From Charina bottae (lineage: Eukaryota; Chordata; Lepidosauria; Squamata; Charinaidae), in the NCBI GenBank assembly GCA_023362775.1, contig JALMGJ010000004.1, positions 80,342,798 to 80,406,797 on the forward strand: 64,000 nt of DNA, read 5' to 3'. Position 1 is the first letter of the stretch, and each line of letters opens with the position of its first letter. The notes below the pieces were generated by a model. That model was not told the origin of the DNA and did no database searches. It worked only from the letters and a program-made list of their open reading frames with translations. Position numbers and translations under genes: made by a program. Of this stretch, positions 46,596 to 58,283 are shown one piece after another.

Positions 46596-48577
46596 TACTA
46601 GATACCAAGTTTGCCAAATATAATCTATAAATAAAATTTATTCATCTGTTCATTTTTTATCTGCCTATTAGGAAAAATGCTGTGAAATAACTAATAACAA
46701 AGTACAGAAATACCAAAAAAATATTTTTAAAAATAAAATACAATACAATCAATAAATAAAATATAGATACAGATGCTTAAAAAGAGATTAAAAATGTTCT
46801 TCATAAGTCACAGGTTGTGTCAAGGACTCTAAATGTAAACAAACAAATAAAACCTCACCACTTTAAATTGGGTTCAATAAAGCATTGCAGGTATTATGTG
46901 ATTCAACTCCCTGTCCTATCAACATTATGGAGGTGCACCAGATTTAACCATCTTAAAAGATAACCACTTGATGACATCGCTATAGCAAGTCTGGATATCA
47001 CTGTCATACCCATAACCAAGGCCAGTTTCATTTCCTTCTGATGGCCTGCACCTAATAGAGTAACTCATGTTCACAAAAGTGCACCTAATCTAGAGATTTC
47101 TCAGTATACATGTGTTCTAGTTGCAAACTTACATTGAGATAAATCCTGTTAATTATCCATTGTTCTTCCTTCTTGCCTATATCTCAGTTCATTCATCCTC
47201 ATCCATGTCAAACTGTTTGTATGTGTTGCCATTTCTTAATTCAAAGATATATTTCTGAAGCCTTTGCAGCAACTGTGCAATCCCAAGAAAAATAAGGGCA
47301 ACTGATAGATAAAAAGAGGGTGCCCACAGCAGATCCCAAGCCCATTTATCCCTTTGGTTTTGAAAAATGTATGCAGATAAATAATGTTGATTGGATCATA
47401 CTCTTGCAGATCATGTCAGTTATTATATACTGTATGAAGCTTGGATTCTTTAGATTGCAGTGAATGAGTAACAATTAAAAAGTAAATATCTAGTTGATTT
47501 GGTTGTCCATTTATTTAGAAGCTTTATTCTTGTTTCAATCCATGTTGTGCTTACATAGGGAAAAGCTACTAGGTATGATGTGCAATTACTTTTTTTTTTA
47601 ATATACTAGCCATCTTCTAGTTTGTATTTATGGTAGCTCATTTAATTTTACTTATTGAATACACTGAAATACAATAGAGTTTTTAAAGTTAATTCATATT
47701 ATTCCAATTGCTTGGTTTCCATCTGGTGTATTTATTTCCAGGCAATCACACTACACTGGGGAAAAAAATGAAATAACTTATCTAGAGGAATGTGAGATTA
47801 ATATAAAATAAGAGATTATTTACTTAGGTAGAGAGACATATCATTTCTTTTCTTTTCAAAAGGCTCAGAAGATGAAATGCCAACAGTTATAAAAATGGAA
47901 ATCTTCACCATGATAGATCAGACATTTTTTAAAATTTGGAAATTTTGGAAAAACAAATACCTCCAATTACTTTATTTTCCTAAAATTAATCACTACAACA
48001 TTTACAAGTTTGGTTGTATTTATCGGAGAAAAAATAATTTTCAGTCAATTATATTCTGATTTATTAAACGAATCAAACGAGTTTAATGGAACGTCCTGTT
48101 TTAGGCCCCTTTCCCACAAATTAGTTGCTACACATCTTCTAACATCAACTATATAATTGTTCACATATAGGAAGGAAAAGCACTAGAGTATAAATTGGTA
48201 ATATTATGAGTTTATTATTATAATGTTATGAGATTGTGGCAGTAGCTTCTACATGTATGATGTATTTATATGACAAAGTATATCAAACACTCTATAAACC
48301 TTGACTAACTTGGCTAACTAAATTTCTCCAGAGAGCAGTAATCCTAAGCAATAAGTACACTTTGCTATGAAGCTAAAATGAGAAGCAGCTCTGTGACTAT
48401 TTTTTTAATAAGACCCTGATATTCTTTTTTCATGTATTTATTCTTAGACATACTGCCAAATCAGCCAAATATCAGTGGTGTGACCTGATTAAGCACTGCT
48501 GTCCTATGCATGTTTATATAAAACTCTTCTCATTCAAATGAATTCAAATGAATTATCCCCCTGAATACAGTGAGGTT
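46596..48577. other. Unique AT-rich sequence
   Basis: No gene or recognised element. The first 200 bases include A/T-rich low complexity. Confidence 0.4.
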
Positions 48578-48900
48578 ATAGGCACGATGGCTTAATGGTT
48601 AAGATGCGAGGCTTGTCGATCGGAAGGTCGGCGGTTCGAGACCCGAGCACCGCGTGACGGAGTGAGCTCCCGCACTCACCCCAGCTCTTGCCAACCTAGC
48701 AATTCGAAATCATGCAAATGCAAGTAGATAAATAGGCACCACTTCCGTGAGATGGTAACAGCATTCCGTGTGCATCATGCTGGCCACATGACCACGGAAG
48801 TGTCTTCGGACAGCGCTGGCTCTTCGGCTAAGAAACGGTGATGAGCACCACCCCCTAGAGTCAGACACGACTATGCAGGGGAAAACACTTACCTTTACCT
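48578..48900 (+). mobile_element. Full-length Sauria-type SINE
   Basis: The tRNA-related head has an A box near gatggcttaatggttaagat and the B box ggttcgagacc at 48633-48643. A conserved body (agcaattcgaaatcatgc, gcaagtagataaataggcac, catgctggccacatgaccac) leads to the Bov-B-like 3' end ccctagagtcagacacgact and a tail of acctttacct repeats. It is RNA polymerase III-type in structure, non-coding, and presumably mobilised by Bov-B. Confidence 0.93.
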
Positions 48901-48980
48901 AGATAGATAGATAGATAGATAGATAGATGGATGGATGGATGGATGGATGGATGGATGGATGGATGGATGGATGGATAGAT

Positions 48981-49036
<56 letters not shown>

Positions 49037-49099
49037 CTGTATGTGTGTGTGTATACACACACACACACACACACACACATACATACACACACACATACA

Positions 49100-49135
<36 letters not shown>

Positions 49136-49136
49136 C
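48901..49136. repeat. Compound microsatellite (GATA/GATG/GATA, then TG/CA, then TC)
   Basis: Begins directly at the SINE tail. Blocks: gata units to about 48927, gatg to about 48974, gata to about 49034, then gtgtgt turning into cacaca at about 49054, and tctctc at 49103-49132. Confidence 0.97.
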
Positions 49137-50460
49137 ATTCATTCAAAGTCCAAATTATTTCATCTATGCTTTCAAGCATTTGATAAAGGGAAAATATAAA
49201 TTGCCTGAGACAACACCTGAGGGTCAGCAGAAAGTAGATGTACCTAAAACTAAACAACTGCAGAAAGAAGCCTGCAATTGAATCAAATATTGCTTCAGAT
49301 ATGTTAGATAATCCAATCTGGTTGTGATGGCAAACATGAAAAGAACTAAACATTCAGTTGGTTTAATAATTGATAATTATGTACACAATAATTTTATTAA
49401 TGGAATTACTATCAGACTAAGGAAGTACTAAGAAGATACAGTACTACTGAATTTTAAACAATCCACAATTCACATATATGCTGCTAAAATGGGAGCCTTT
49501 TTATTTAGAAACTGAATCACTCCTAGAAGAGTCTTTTAAGACTTTACTCTCTCAATGGGTTAATTTAAAGTCTCCACGGCCAGGTTTAGTAAAGGAGAAG
49601 TAACTGCCTTTGTAGTATCACCTGCCAATACCATGATGTTAAAACATGCATAAATAATTAACTTGGGAAGATACTTTAGAAAACAGAAAGTAGCCTAGTG
49701 GATGAAGATCTAGTAGACTCCTTTAACTTCCTTTCAGAGAAAAAGATGGGATTATGAGTACATTAGAGAATCTTAAAAAATACTTTATCATTTGTATATT
49801 ATGCAGTTGAAGCACTTCTAACAGGCTCATATTTGGAGGAAAATGATACAGGAAAAATTCCCTTAATGCATAGAGGAAAAGAAAAAAGTACTCCTACCCC
49901 CATTCCAGGCACTGTTCCAAAGTTTCCAAACACCATCTTAAACCAATAAGGCACTCTGGAAGATCCAAAACATCAATTATTAATATTAATGAAGATAAAA
50001 GGCTTTTGATCTTGAAGCAGATACTAAGCTCCCTTGAGTGGAGAGAACAAATACACAACCTAATATAGAGACTCTTGCAGATCTGCCCTGTCAGGGTATA
50101 CCTACTGATAGTATCTAAGATACAGAAAGTCAATTAGAATTCTCTAAAGCCTAGCCCACAAATTTAACAAATGCAGCTATGGGACCGTTAATAGATTTAC
50201 AACTACCTCTACAACAATCTATAAAAAGGAACAGAAGCGATTTGAAAATGTTTTGCTAAAAGATACTGATACTCAATTGAAGAAAAATAAACAGCATAAT
50301 GGAACTTATACACACTTTAATGCCCTGCCTGTTGATGTTAAATCTTACGTCTCAAAAGATGCACAGTTGTCTGAAGAGATATTATTGCAGCTCAGTAGGA
50401 TAGATAAATTGAGCTATAGTACCTCAGTTCCTTAAGATAATAAAATATTGAATTCATACT

Positions 50461-50461
<1 letters not shown>
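49137..50461. other. Mostly unique sequence with a weak coding-like stretch at its end
   Basis: 50253-50435 is open for 60 codons (contains HFNALPVDVKSYVSKDAQ). In a neighbouring frame, sequence upstream from 50170 reads AMGPLIDLQLPLQQSIKR. It may be a decayed transposon or processed gene, but no family is recognised. Confidence 0.3.

Positions 50462-50502
<41 letters not shown>
50462..50502. repeat. (CA)n microsatellite
   Basis: About 20 CA units adjoining the 3' end of the R4-like relic. Confidence 0.95.
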
Positions 50503-50505
<3 letters not shown>

Positions 50506-50507
<2 letters not shown>

Positions 50508-52050
50508 TATGTGAATATTCATCCAATGAATATCACAGTCTTAGACTGGGTATTTTCTGATTATTTGATTTCTAACCAAAAGCTATTGGGGTATCTTCAT
50601 TATATGTATAAAATGTTAGTCTCTTTGGTATGGTCCCAAGAGTACTGATTACTATTGGTATTATAATTGGATTTTTATTCCAAAGTCTTTAACTTCAATG
50701 TATAAATCTATTTGCTTTTCATTAATCTGATTATCTCCTGGTATTGCTATATCTGTAGTATATGAACTACTATTTTTTTTCAATAATACTAATGTTTGGT
50801 GTGTTGTATTTCAGGTGTCTGTTGGTCTGCATTTTAAAATCTCACATGATTTTGACTTCACCCATTTTCTGGTGTGTGATCCCAGTAGTTTTGTTTTAAC
50901 AGTAAAACCAACATTTCTACATAACTTCCCATGCATGATTTTCCTTTTATTTATCCGTGTTCCTTTTATTCAGTTGGGGCAATAAGGCGATCTACAGTTC
51001 CATCTTTGATCTAATATAGGCAGCATTTACTATCACTTGAAATATGTTCTACTTGTGCTTTGATTATGTTTGTTTGCATAGCTGGTTATTTTACTGCCAT
51101 GATTGTTCTTTCAGTAAAGATTTTAGTTTTTAGCCATTGCCAAGTAAAATTTTGACCTGATTTTCCTGTAATATTGAACTGAGAAGAAATTTAGATTTTC
51201 ATACATTGATTCAGTTTCTTATTTGTAATCTTCCTTTGATTTTACAGAGTTCAGTACTTTTTCTTTATAAAGTTCCACCAATAGTGGTTCCTTACTGTGC
51301 CTGATTTAATCATTTAAGCTATTTCTCCTCTTCTACTGTTTTGTTTATGTGTAGTAATTTCCTCCTATCTAAAGTAGAGCCCATTGATATCACTTACTCA
51401 GTGGAAAGTATGATTCATGGAATTAATTTTCTTGTTTTCCTATCAAGTATGTCTAGTTCAGCTTGTGTTCAGTCAATTGTGCCCAAGTGTTTATGGCTTT
51501 AATTACATTCCCTGCATTTAATATTGTTTTTCCCCCCTAGATTCATGTTATATCATTATAGTTTGTACTCTTTTTAACTTCTTCATGCAATAAGTCAGAA
51601 GGTTCCATTATTCCTAAGTATTTATATACAGTATTCTGGTGCAAAACTTTCTTAGGGCATTTTCATTCATTAACTGTAATCCATCTTTTCAAAAAAATTT
51701 CCTTCTTTAATTGCCAAAGTGTCAGTCCAAACAAATTACACATTTGTTTGGACTGAACTGTGTTCATATATCCTCACTGAAGATATGGGCAGTGTTCAGT
51801 TGAGATTCATGTTCTGCTTTTGATTTTGCAAATGCCTTTAGTGGTTCATATATAACAAATGTGTGTTTTGTTTTGATTTTTACTTTGCTTTGAGAATTGA
51901 TAGCCACATTTGGTTTTATTTCAATTATTTTTAAATGTATCATTGCTAAAACAAAGAGTAATGGTGATAATGAGTTCTCTTGGAATGTTCCTCATGATTT
52001 TGACTTTGCCACCATTGAGTATTAGATATGTTATTCACACATTCATTGAT
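50506..52050 (-). pseudogene. R4/Rex6-like LINE relic (RT and C-terminal domain)
   Basis: Short minus-strand pieces can be aligned by eye to one ORF. They are an MDDLKAFAKSKAE-type RT block near 51830, GPNKCAICL near 51740, YLGIMEPSDLLHEEVKK near 51600, NAGNVIKAINTWAQL near 51490, LDRKTRKLISMNHTFH near 51410, and DIAIPGDNQINEKQ near 50740, followed by IIPIVISTLGTIPK near 50660. The DIAxPGD block is characteristic of LINEs with a C-terminal restriction-like endonuclease, which points to R4 rather than L2. Every frame is broken, so it is old. Clade assignment is by memory of motifs and is moderately sure. Confidence 0.6.
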
Positions 52051-52538
52051 ACATTGATCATTGATACGCGATCAATGATACATTGATCGCGCCTGTGCGG
52101 CCTCTCTTATCCTATTGAACCCGACACTTCCTGTGGTTCACGGAGGAGTTGAGGGTCCTGAAGAGGATTAAGAGATGCCTAGAGTGTCGCTGGAGAAAGA
52201 CAAAGACTGAATCCAACCGAACACAAGCTAGAGCCACTATTAAGACCTACCTTGTGGCGGTAAGAGCAGCGAAACGTCAATATTTCTCCGCTCTTATTGC
52301 ATCTGCAGAATGCCACCCGGCGGCCCTGTTTAAGATTACCTGATCCCTTTTAGGGAAAGGGGAGTCTGAAATCCATCTGCAGGGCTGTGCTGATGAATTT
52401 TCTGAGCATCTGCAGGATAAAATCACTCAGATTTGCTCCAAGTTAGATTCCGAGTGTGAGACAGAGTCTGGAGAGATACCCAGGGAACATTCTTACTTTG
52501 TTATCTGGGAACAGTTTGATCTTGTTGGTCCTGAGGAA

Positions 52539-53454
52539 GTGGACAGAGTCATCCAGACTATAAATACCACCACCTGTCAATTAGATCCATGCCTCTCCTG
52601 GCTGGTGAAAGCAGCTCGGGAGGGGACTTGTAGCTGGGTCCAGGCGATGGTGAACACATCCTTGAGAGAGGGGGTGTTCCCGGCAGCTTTTAAGGAAGCG
52701 CTGGTGCACCCCCTCCTCAAGAAGCCATCGCTGGACATTGAATTATCCAATACTGGATAATTTTCATCCAGTCTCCCACCTCCCCTTTTTAGGGAAGGTG
52801 GTTAAGAAGGTGGTGGCGTTGCAGCTCCAGAGGATTCTGGATGAAACGAATTATCTAGACCCCTTTCAGTCAGGTTTCAGGCCAGGTTACGTGACGGAAA
52901 CTGCATTGGTCGCACTTATGGATGATCTCTGGTGGGAGCGGGATGAAGGCAGTGCATCCATTCTCGCTCTTCTTGACCTCTCAGTGGTGTTCGATACCAT
53001 TGACCATGGTATCCTTCTGGAATGGCTTAGGGAGTTGGGGATGAGTGGTGTGGTCTTGCGCTGGTTCACCTCCTTCCTCCGAGGCCGGTCCCAGTTGGTG
53101 TTGATTGGGAGCGAGAGATCCAGCCCGCGGGCCCTTCTTTGCGGGGTCCCACAGGGCTCGGTACTCTCGCCGCTCCTTTTTAACATCTACATGAAACCAC
53201 TGGGTGAGATCATCCAACACCACGGGGTGAGGTATCATCAATATGCCGATGATACCCAGTTGTATATTTCCATCCTGGGTGAAGTAAGTGATGCAGTGAC
53301 CACCCTGTCCAAGTGCCTGGGGGCTGTAGGGGCCTGGATGGGGAAAAACAGGCTTCGACTGAACCCTAGTAAGATGGAGTGGCTGTGGATTAATGTCTCC
53401 TCAGCATCTGGGAAATTATCATCTTTAATTCTGGATGGGGTTGCACTACCCTAG
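52539..53454 (+). pseudogene. L2-like ORF2 reverse transcriptase
   Basis: The first part contains AAFKEALVHPLLKKPSLD. A small frame change at about 52735 leads into 52738-53454, which has NFHPVSHLPFLGKVVKKVV, YLDPFQSGFRPGYVTETALV, an SVVFDTIDHGILLEWL block (first catalytic Asp), the GVPQGSVLSPLLFNIYM block and HQYADDTQLYI with the catalytic YADD at about 53242-53253. KNRLRLNPSKMEWLW is the thumb start. A stop at 53452 separates it from the C-terminal domain. The family uses this enzyme for target-primed reverse transcription. This copy is dead but only lightly broken. Confidence 0.92.
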
Positions 53455-54126
53455 ACAGATCCGGTGCATAACTTGGGGGTCCTCTTGGACTCACGACTCC
53501 TGCTTGAAGAGCAGGTGGCAGTCGTGGCCAGGAGGGCTTTTGCTCAACTTCGTGTTGTGCACCAGTTGCGCCCCTTCCTGGAATGAGAGGCCCTTCGAAC
53601 AGTCACTCATGCCTTGGTTATCTCTCACATAGACTACTGTAATGCGCTCTACATGGGGCTTCCCTTGACGAATATCCAGAAGCTACAACTGATCCCGAAT
53701 GCAGCTGCGCAGACAATTTTGGGTGTCCCAAGGAGGACATACGTAACACCTTTGCTGCGCGAGCTGCACTGGGTCCCAGTTTGCTTCTGGGTCCAATTCA
53801 AGGTGTTGGTTATCACCTTTAAAGCCCTACATGGCATGGGACCAGGATACCTAAGGGACCGTCTCATCCCCATTGCTTCATCCCGTCCCACCCAGGCATG
53901 CAGAGAGGGCATGCTACAGACCCCATCGACTAAGGAGTTCCATCTAACGGGGTCTCGGAAGCGTGCTTTCTCTGCTGTTGCCTCTGCCCTTTGGAACAGT
54001 CTTCCCCCAGGGATCAGACAGGCCCCCTCACTCCTGGACTTTCGAAAACAACTCAAAACCTGGCTTTGTCAGCATGCTTGGGGCGATATGGAGAAGGTAT
54101 ATACCTGGAGATGGCTAGCACCTTAG
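53455..54126 (+). pseudogene. L2-like ORF2 C-terminal domain
   Basis: After the stop, NLGVLLDSRLLLEEQVAVVA continues in frame. A second stop at 53584 precedes 53614-54126, which is open for 170 codons and contains HIDYCNALYMGLPL, LLRELHWVPVCFWVQF, a TFKALHGMGPGYLRDRLIPI block, AFSAVASALWNSLPPGIRQ and RKQLKTWLCQHAW. These landmarks are shared with the copies at 19.6 and 61.9 kb. Confidence 0.9.
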
Positions 54127-54589
54127 ATTCGTCCTAGAGTGTATATTTTACATTGTTATTTATTGTGTATTTTAATCTATTTAATTGTATGTTAATGATT
54201 TTAATTTTGTTGTAAACCGCCCAGAGTCCCCCGTGGGGGAGTTGGGCTGTGATAAATTTGATAAATAAAATAAATAAATAAATAAACAAACAAACAAATA
54301 AATACTTTCAAGTATCCTTGAATGCCAAAAATACCAAAAATATGTAGGTATTTTCTGATCCATCCATGTGGAAGCAAATCAAATACCTTTTTATAATGTA
54401 TCTGAGCTTTAAAAAGATTGACTTTTTTCTTCTTTTTGAGTTTGTAAGGGTCATCTTGTCAATTAGTAACTGGTCTTTCATGCCTACTGTATTTCACTAA
54501 TTATTTTTATCAATTTTAGTGATGCTTTTTTAAAAAAGAGGATTAGCTCTTTTAGTTTCTACATTGGCATGGCTTTTATTTGAATAAAT

Positions 54590-55460
54590 GATATATTATT
54601 TATATCATTTCCAAACTTTGTGTATTATCTTAGAAATCTAGAGAAGTAGTAAAGTGTCAGATGAATGGAAAAGGGCAAACTTCCTTATATTCAAAAAAGA
54701 GAAAAGTTGAGAACCAGGAAACCATTGACTAATCATTCTAACGTTTGATACCTTGGAAGGTTCTAGTGGAGATCATAACGTACCTGATCTGTAGGAACAG
54801 TAAAAAGAACATGCTACTTACAGATCTTACTAATCACCATGGATTTGTCAGTAACAAGTCTTGCAAGTCTACATTCAAGTAGCTTTCTTTGTAGATTGAA
54901 GAAATGTCACAGCAGTAACATATTTTGATTTCAGCAAAGCATTTTACAAAGTCCCCTGTGACATTCTGATCAGCAAACTTGTCAGCACAATGTATGGGTT
55001 GACAAAGTGATAAATAGCTGACTCAAACATTGTACTCAGAATGGTCATCAACAAATCTTCATCAAAACACAGTGAGGACCCACAAGAATCAGTCCTGGAT
55101 CCTTTATTCTCTAGCATTTTAATAGGATTTCTCTTAACAGAGGAAATGTTTATTAAATTTGGAAATTACACAAAATGGGGTTGGTTAACTAATACCTTAG
55201 AAAACAGAAATAAAATTCAAAACAATCTAGACAGATTAGCTTATGGTCTAAAAATAACAGAATGAATTTTAATATAGACAAATATCATGATCTAAATCAC
55301 TAAATCACTAGGAAACAAATCAAGCATGTAAGTATAGGAAAGAGGATATTGGAATTATAGTGAATAGTTAAAAAAAGAGATTTGAATAGTAATTGAAACT
55401 GAATATGAGTTAGCAATGTGACTTTACTGCAAAAAAGCCAAATGCTGTTTTTGGCTTTAT
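54590..55460 (+). pseudogene. CR1-like LINE reverse transcriptase relic
   Basis: Pieces in several frames include KANFLIFKKEK-like sequence near 54680, a YFDFSKAFYKVPCDILISKL block near 54925-54985 and an EDPQESVLDPLF region near 55075. MFIKFGNYTK follows, an altered form of the KFADDTK catalytic box, and then IQNNLDRLA near 55225. The lost aspartates and many stops show it is inactive. Motif wording fits CR1 better than L2. Confidence 0.65.
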
Positions 55461-55529
55461 TAACAAAATGGAATTACTTATTGTGGTTTCCCTGATTAAC
55501 AAACACATAAGTTATATGCTGCAATTTTT

Positions 55530-55605
55530 TTTAATATTTATCCCACCTTTATTATTTTTATAATTTTATAAATAATATAATCAAGGTAGCTAAAAATTTC
55601 TGTTC
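55530..55605 (-). mobile_element. MIR-like SINE tail fragment
   Basis: The reverse complement (gctaccttgattatattatt, aataataaaggtgggataaa) matches the tail of the SINE at 40683-40925. Confidence 0.55.
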
Positions 55606-57084
55606 ATAACCTAAAGCTACAGAATTGTTTGGTGGGAGCCCTGACTCAACAGATGCCATATGACTGAGAGTCTACCAAACTTCTTCATTTTGTTTTTAAC
55701 CACCACAGCATTTAAATGATTGTCCTTAATCTAATCCTGTTCTATCTAAATTATATATTCTTTTTAAAATTTGCATTCATCTTTTTTCAACGTTTGAGGC
55801 CATGGCTAGCACTTCAATTTGCATCATCTCATGGAAAGTGGCCTTGTTTGTAGCTATCGTATTGGCTTATTGAGTTGGACAATTGTGTCCCTTTTGCCTT
55901 CACCCAATTTTTCCTCTTCCAAAGTCAGTCTTATTTGTCCACTTGAATCATGACATTCTATTGCCTACTTTTTTTACCAATTCCCCCACACCATTGGAAA
56001 CATTACTTAATTATTTGGGTGTATTGCTTTTTGCCAGGGCCATGTGGCATCATCTTGTCAGGTTCTAGGATCAGCATTTATTGCCATCTTGCCTGGCCCA
56101 TCTAAATGCTGAGGTATTTCCTCCCAACGTATCTGCAAATGGATAGTGACAACCAGCAAGCTTGCTATGAAGTAGTCAAATAGAATTGGCAACCTTTAAT
56201 TTTAGTATCAATCAACCTTTCTGAAACTATACTTAATAACCAGTCAATACAATTTATTGAATGGTGTTTGAGAATAATGATATAAATAGCAACCAAATAA
56301 TAAGCAGTTGAAAGTTAATGGGGAATTTAGCACAAGCAATCAGATAAGAAGCAGTAAACAGCAATAGAGAATTAAATATATTCAGTTCAATGAGAGAAAA
56401 CAAAGAATGAGTTCAAGAAAAGGTGGGGAAAAGGAGATGTCAAGGTGTGACTCATTATCGGAACGTACATAGAGTCTAGCTATAGATGGGTAAAGCAAAG
56501 AAATAAAAAGATAATGTTAAAACTGCTTGCTACATCAAAGAAGGAGGAAGCTCTAAGGCTTTTTCAGCAACGAAACAAGAGATTTAAGATGGAGCAGTAA
56601 TGTACATACCTGAACTACATGGATATAGGTGCATGAAACAGGGCATGACAACATGGGAATAAAGAAACAGGTTATTATTTTGTTAGGAAAGGGGAAGGAT
56701 TTCTGTTTTAGGAGGAGAAAAAGAGAGCATGAAATAGAATTATCTTTCCTTTGTAACACTGGCTATTTTTTGTGGTTTGGTGTGATGCTCAGTTTAGCTT
56801 AGTTTCTTTTGGATAAAGAGAAAGGAGGATTGAAAGAAAGAGAAGTAATTGCTATTCTAAACAGTAATTCCTGCCCTGTACTATTTAGTTCTGTTTGTTT
56901 GAGGACCATTTTTTATACTTTATCTGGGGAATATTGCAAATTTAAAAAATCAAAACCAAAGTCTTACTTCAGGATTTGAGAAATTTTCAGTAAAATGTAA
57001 AACAGGGCAGGAAGGGAGGGAGCAAAGTGATTGGACATAGAGAAGATATTGTCAATAATGATCATAATCTCACTTGAGGCAGAA
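55606..57084. other. Unique AT-rich sequence
   Basis: No gene or recognised element. Confidence 0.4.
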
Positions 57085-57331
57085 ATGACCAGGCTCAAAT
57101 TATCATACTTTGGATGCATTATGTGAAGACCTAGCTCTCTGGAGAAGATTCTAATGCTGGGAAAGGTGCAAGGAAAGAGAAGAGGATGACCAGTAGTAAG
57201 GTGGATAGAGCAAGTTACAGTGGCAATGGGTACAGCATTGGAAGACCTGAAGGACCAGGTTAGGGACTCATCATCATGGAGGCAATCTATTTAGGTATTC
57301 ACTAAGAGTTGACACCAACTTGATGGCATAT

Positions 57332-57370
<39 letters not shown>
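57085..57370 (+). mobile_element. RTE-like LINE 3' end with (AATC)n tail
   Basis: ctttggatgcattatgtgaa then gacctagctctctggagaag and a degraded coding region end in caacttgatggcatataatc followed by an AATC array (about 57328-57369). The same landmarks occur at 34735-34950. Confidence 0.8.
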
Positions 57371-57371
<1 letters not shown>

Positions 57372-57896
57372 CCAGTTATTCAGTATCTGAAGATTTAGTC
57401 TGTTTCCTTCATATTCAACATTCAAAACTCATAAGTTGTCTCAGTATATAAATCTTCCTTCCCTTCCTCCATATGGCTTAAATAGGAAGTTCAAATCACT
57501 GTGAATCTTATATTATGAATGCTTCTATAGCTCTACAGAAGTATGTCTATGAAGGTTCCCAGTCATCCAGGTGGAATTGTCTGTAGCTTGAATCATGTCA
57601 ACTGGATTTCTATTTTCTCAGTGGAAACATTTTGCTCCTTATCCAAGGAGCTTCTTCAGTCTGAGCAAAGTTGGTAAGGGAATCCTAAATATGTTTCTAG
57701 GTAGCTGTGTGACATTACACCTGGGGTCATGGTTATATTGAGATGTTATTTTAAGTCCTTTTATCATCTAAAGGAGGATTGTTAAGATCACCATGCTGCT
57801 GTTGAGCTTGTGAAATGGTCTTAATCTTCCTAGGCACAGAAGACAAAGCCGGGAGAAAGATGGGAGAAAGATTGTGCCTGAGGCCCCCACCTCTAT

Positions 57897-58283
57897 TCAA
57901 GGAAAATAAAGCAATACATTGCTTTTCTTGTGTTTTGGAGTTTGATCTTTGGGGTGTACAAGCCTCTGTCTCAGTGTGTTGGTGGGTTTGAAATATACAG
58001 GTATGTGGTGTTTGCCAAATATCCGTTTTATCTTTTCAGACACACCAGCCATGTAGGGAATGACCAGGTTCTTTTGTTTACTCTGAGTCTCAGCCCTATC
58101 TGTCGCTGTTTTAGGTCTGGTAGATTTAGATTTGGTGAAGGCCCAATTTGGATATCCACAGGCCTTCAGAGCTGTTCTCAGGTGAATTTTCATTCTGGTG
58201 AACCTAATGTATGTGAAATAAGTGGTGTTAAGACACAGGTCCAGAAGATAGCAGATCTGGTTTGGGTCCATCTCAACCTTCAC
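57897..58283 (-). pseudogene. Inverted, internally deleted Penelope coding copy
   Basis: The minus strand reads VEMDPNQICYLLDLCLNTTY (an RT block) joined directly to LRTALKACGYPNWAFTKSK, which lies well downstream in an intact element. It then reads NLVIPYMAGVSEKIKRIFGK and PTNTLRQRLVHPKDQTPKHK, and loses register at VLLYFP just where the endonuclease should begin. Two internal deletions are therefore visible relative to the plus-strand copy. Confidence 0.82.

Larger units (their letters stand above)
52080..54303 (+). mobile_element. L2-like LINE, 2.2-kb 5'-truncated copy
   Basis: Starts within the region between endonuclease and RT (RRIKRCLECRWRKTKT-like sequence), runs through RT and the C-terminal domain, and ends with ttgtaaaccgcccagagtcc, gggggagttgggctgtgata and (AAAT)n/(AAAC)n at 54303. 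It is the best preserved L2-like copy here. Its left boundary lies in a gatacattgatc-type repeat-rich junction and no clear TSD was seen. Confidence 0.9.

Noticed and set aside
48590..48660. A tRNA gene with A and B boxes
   Set aside because: The sequence is the head of a full-length SINE with body and tail. The cloverleaf is not intact and other copies show the same body.
48861..49138. Frames of YLSI/HPSI/CVCV repeats
   Set aside because: Microsatellite artefacts.
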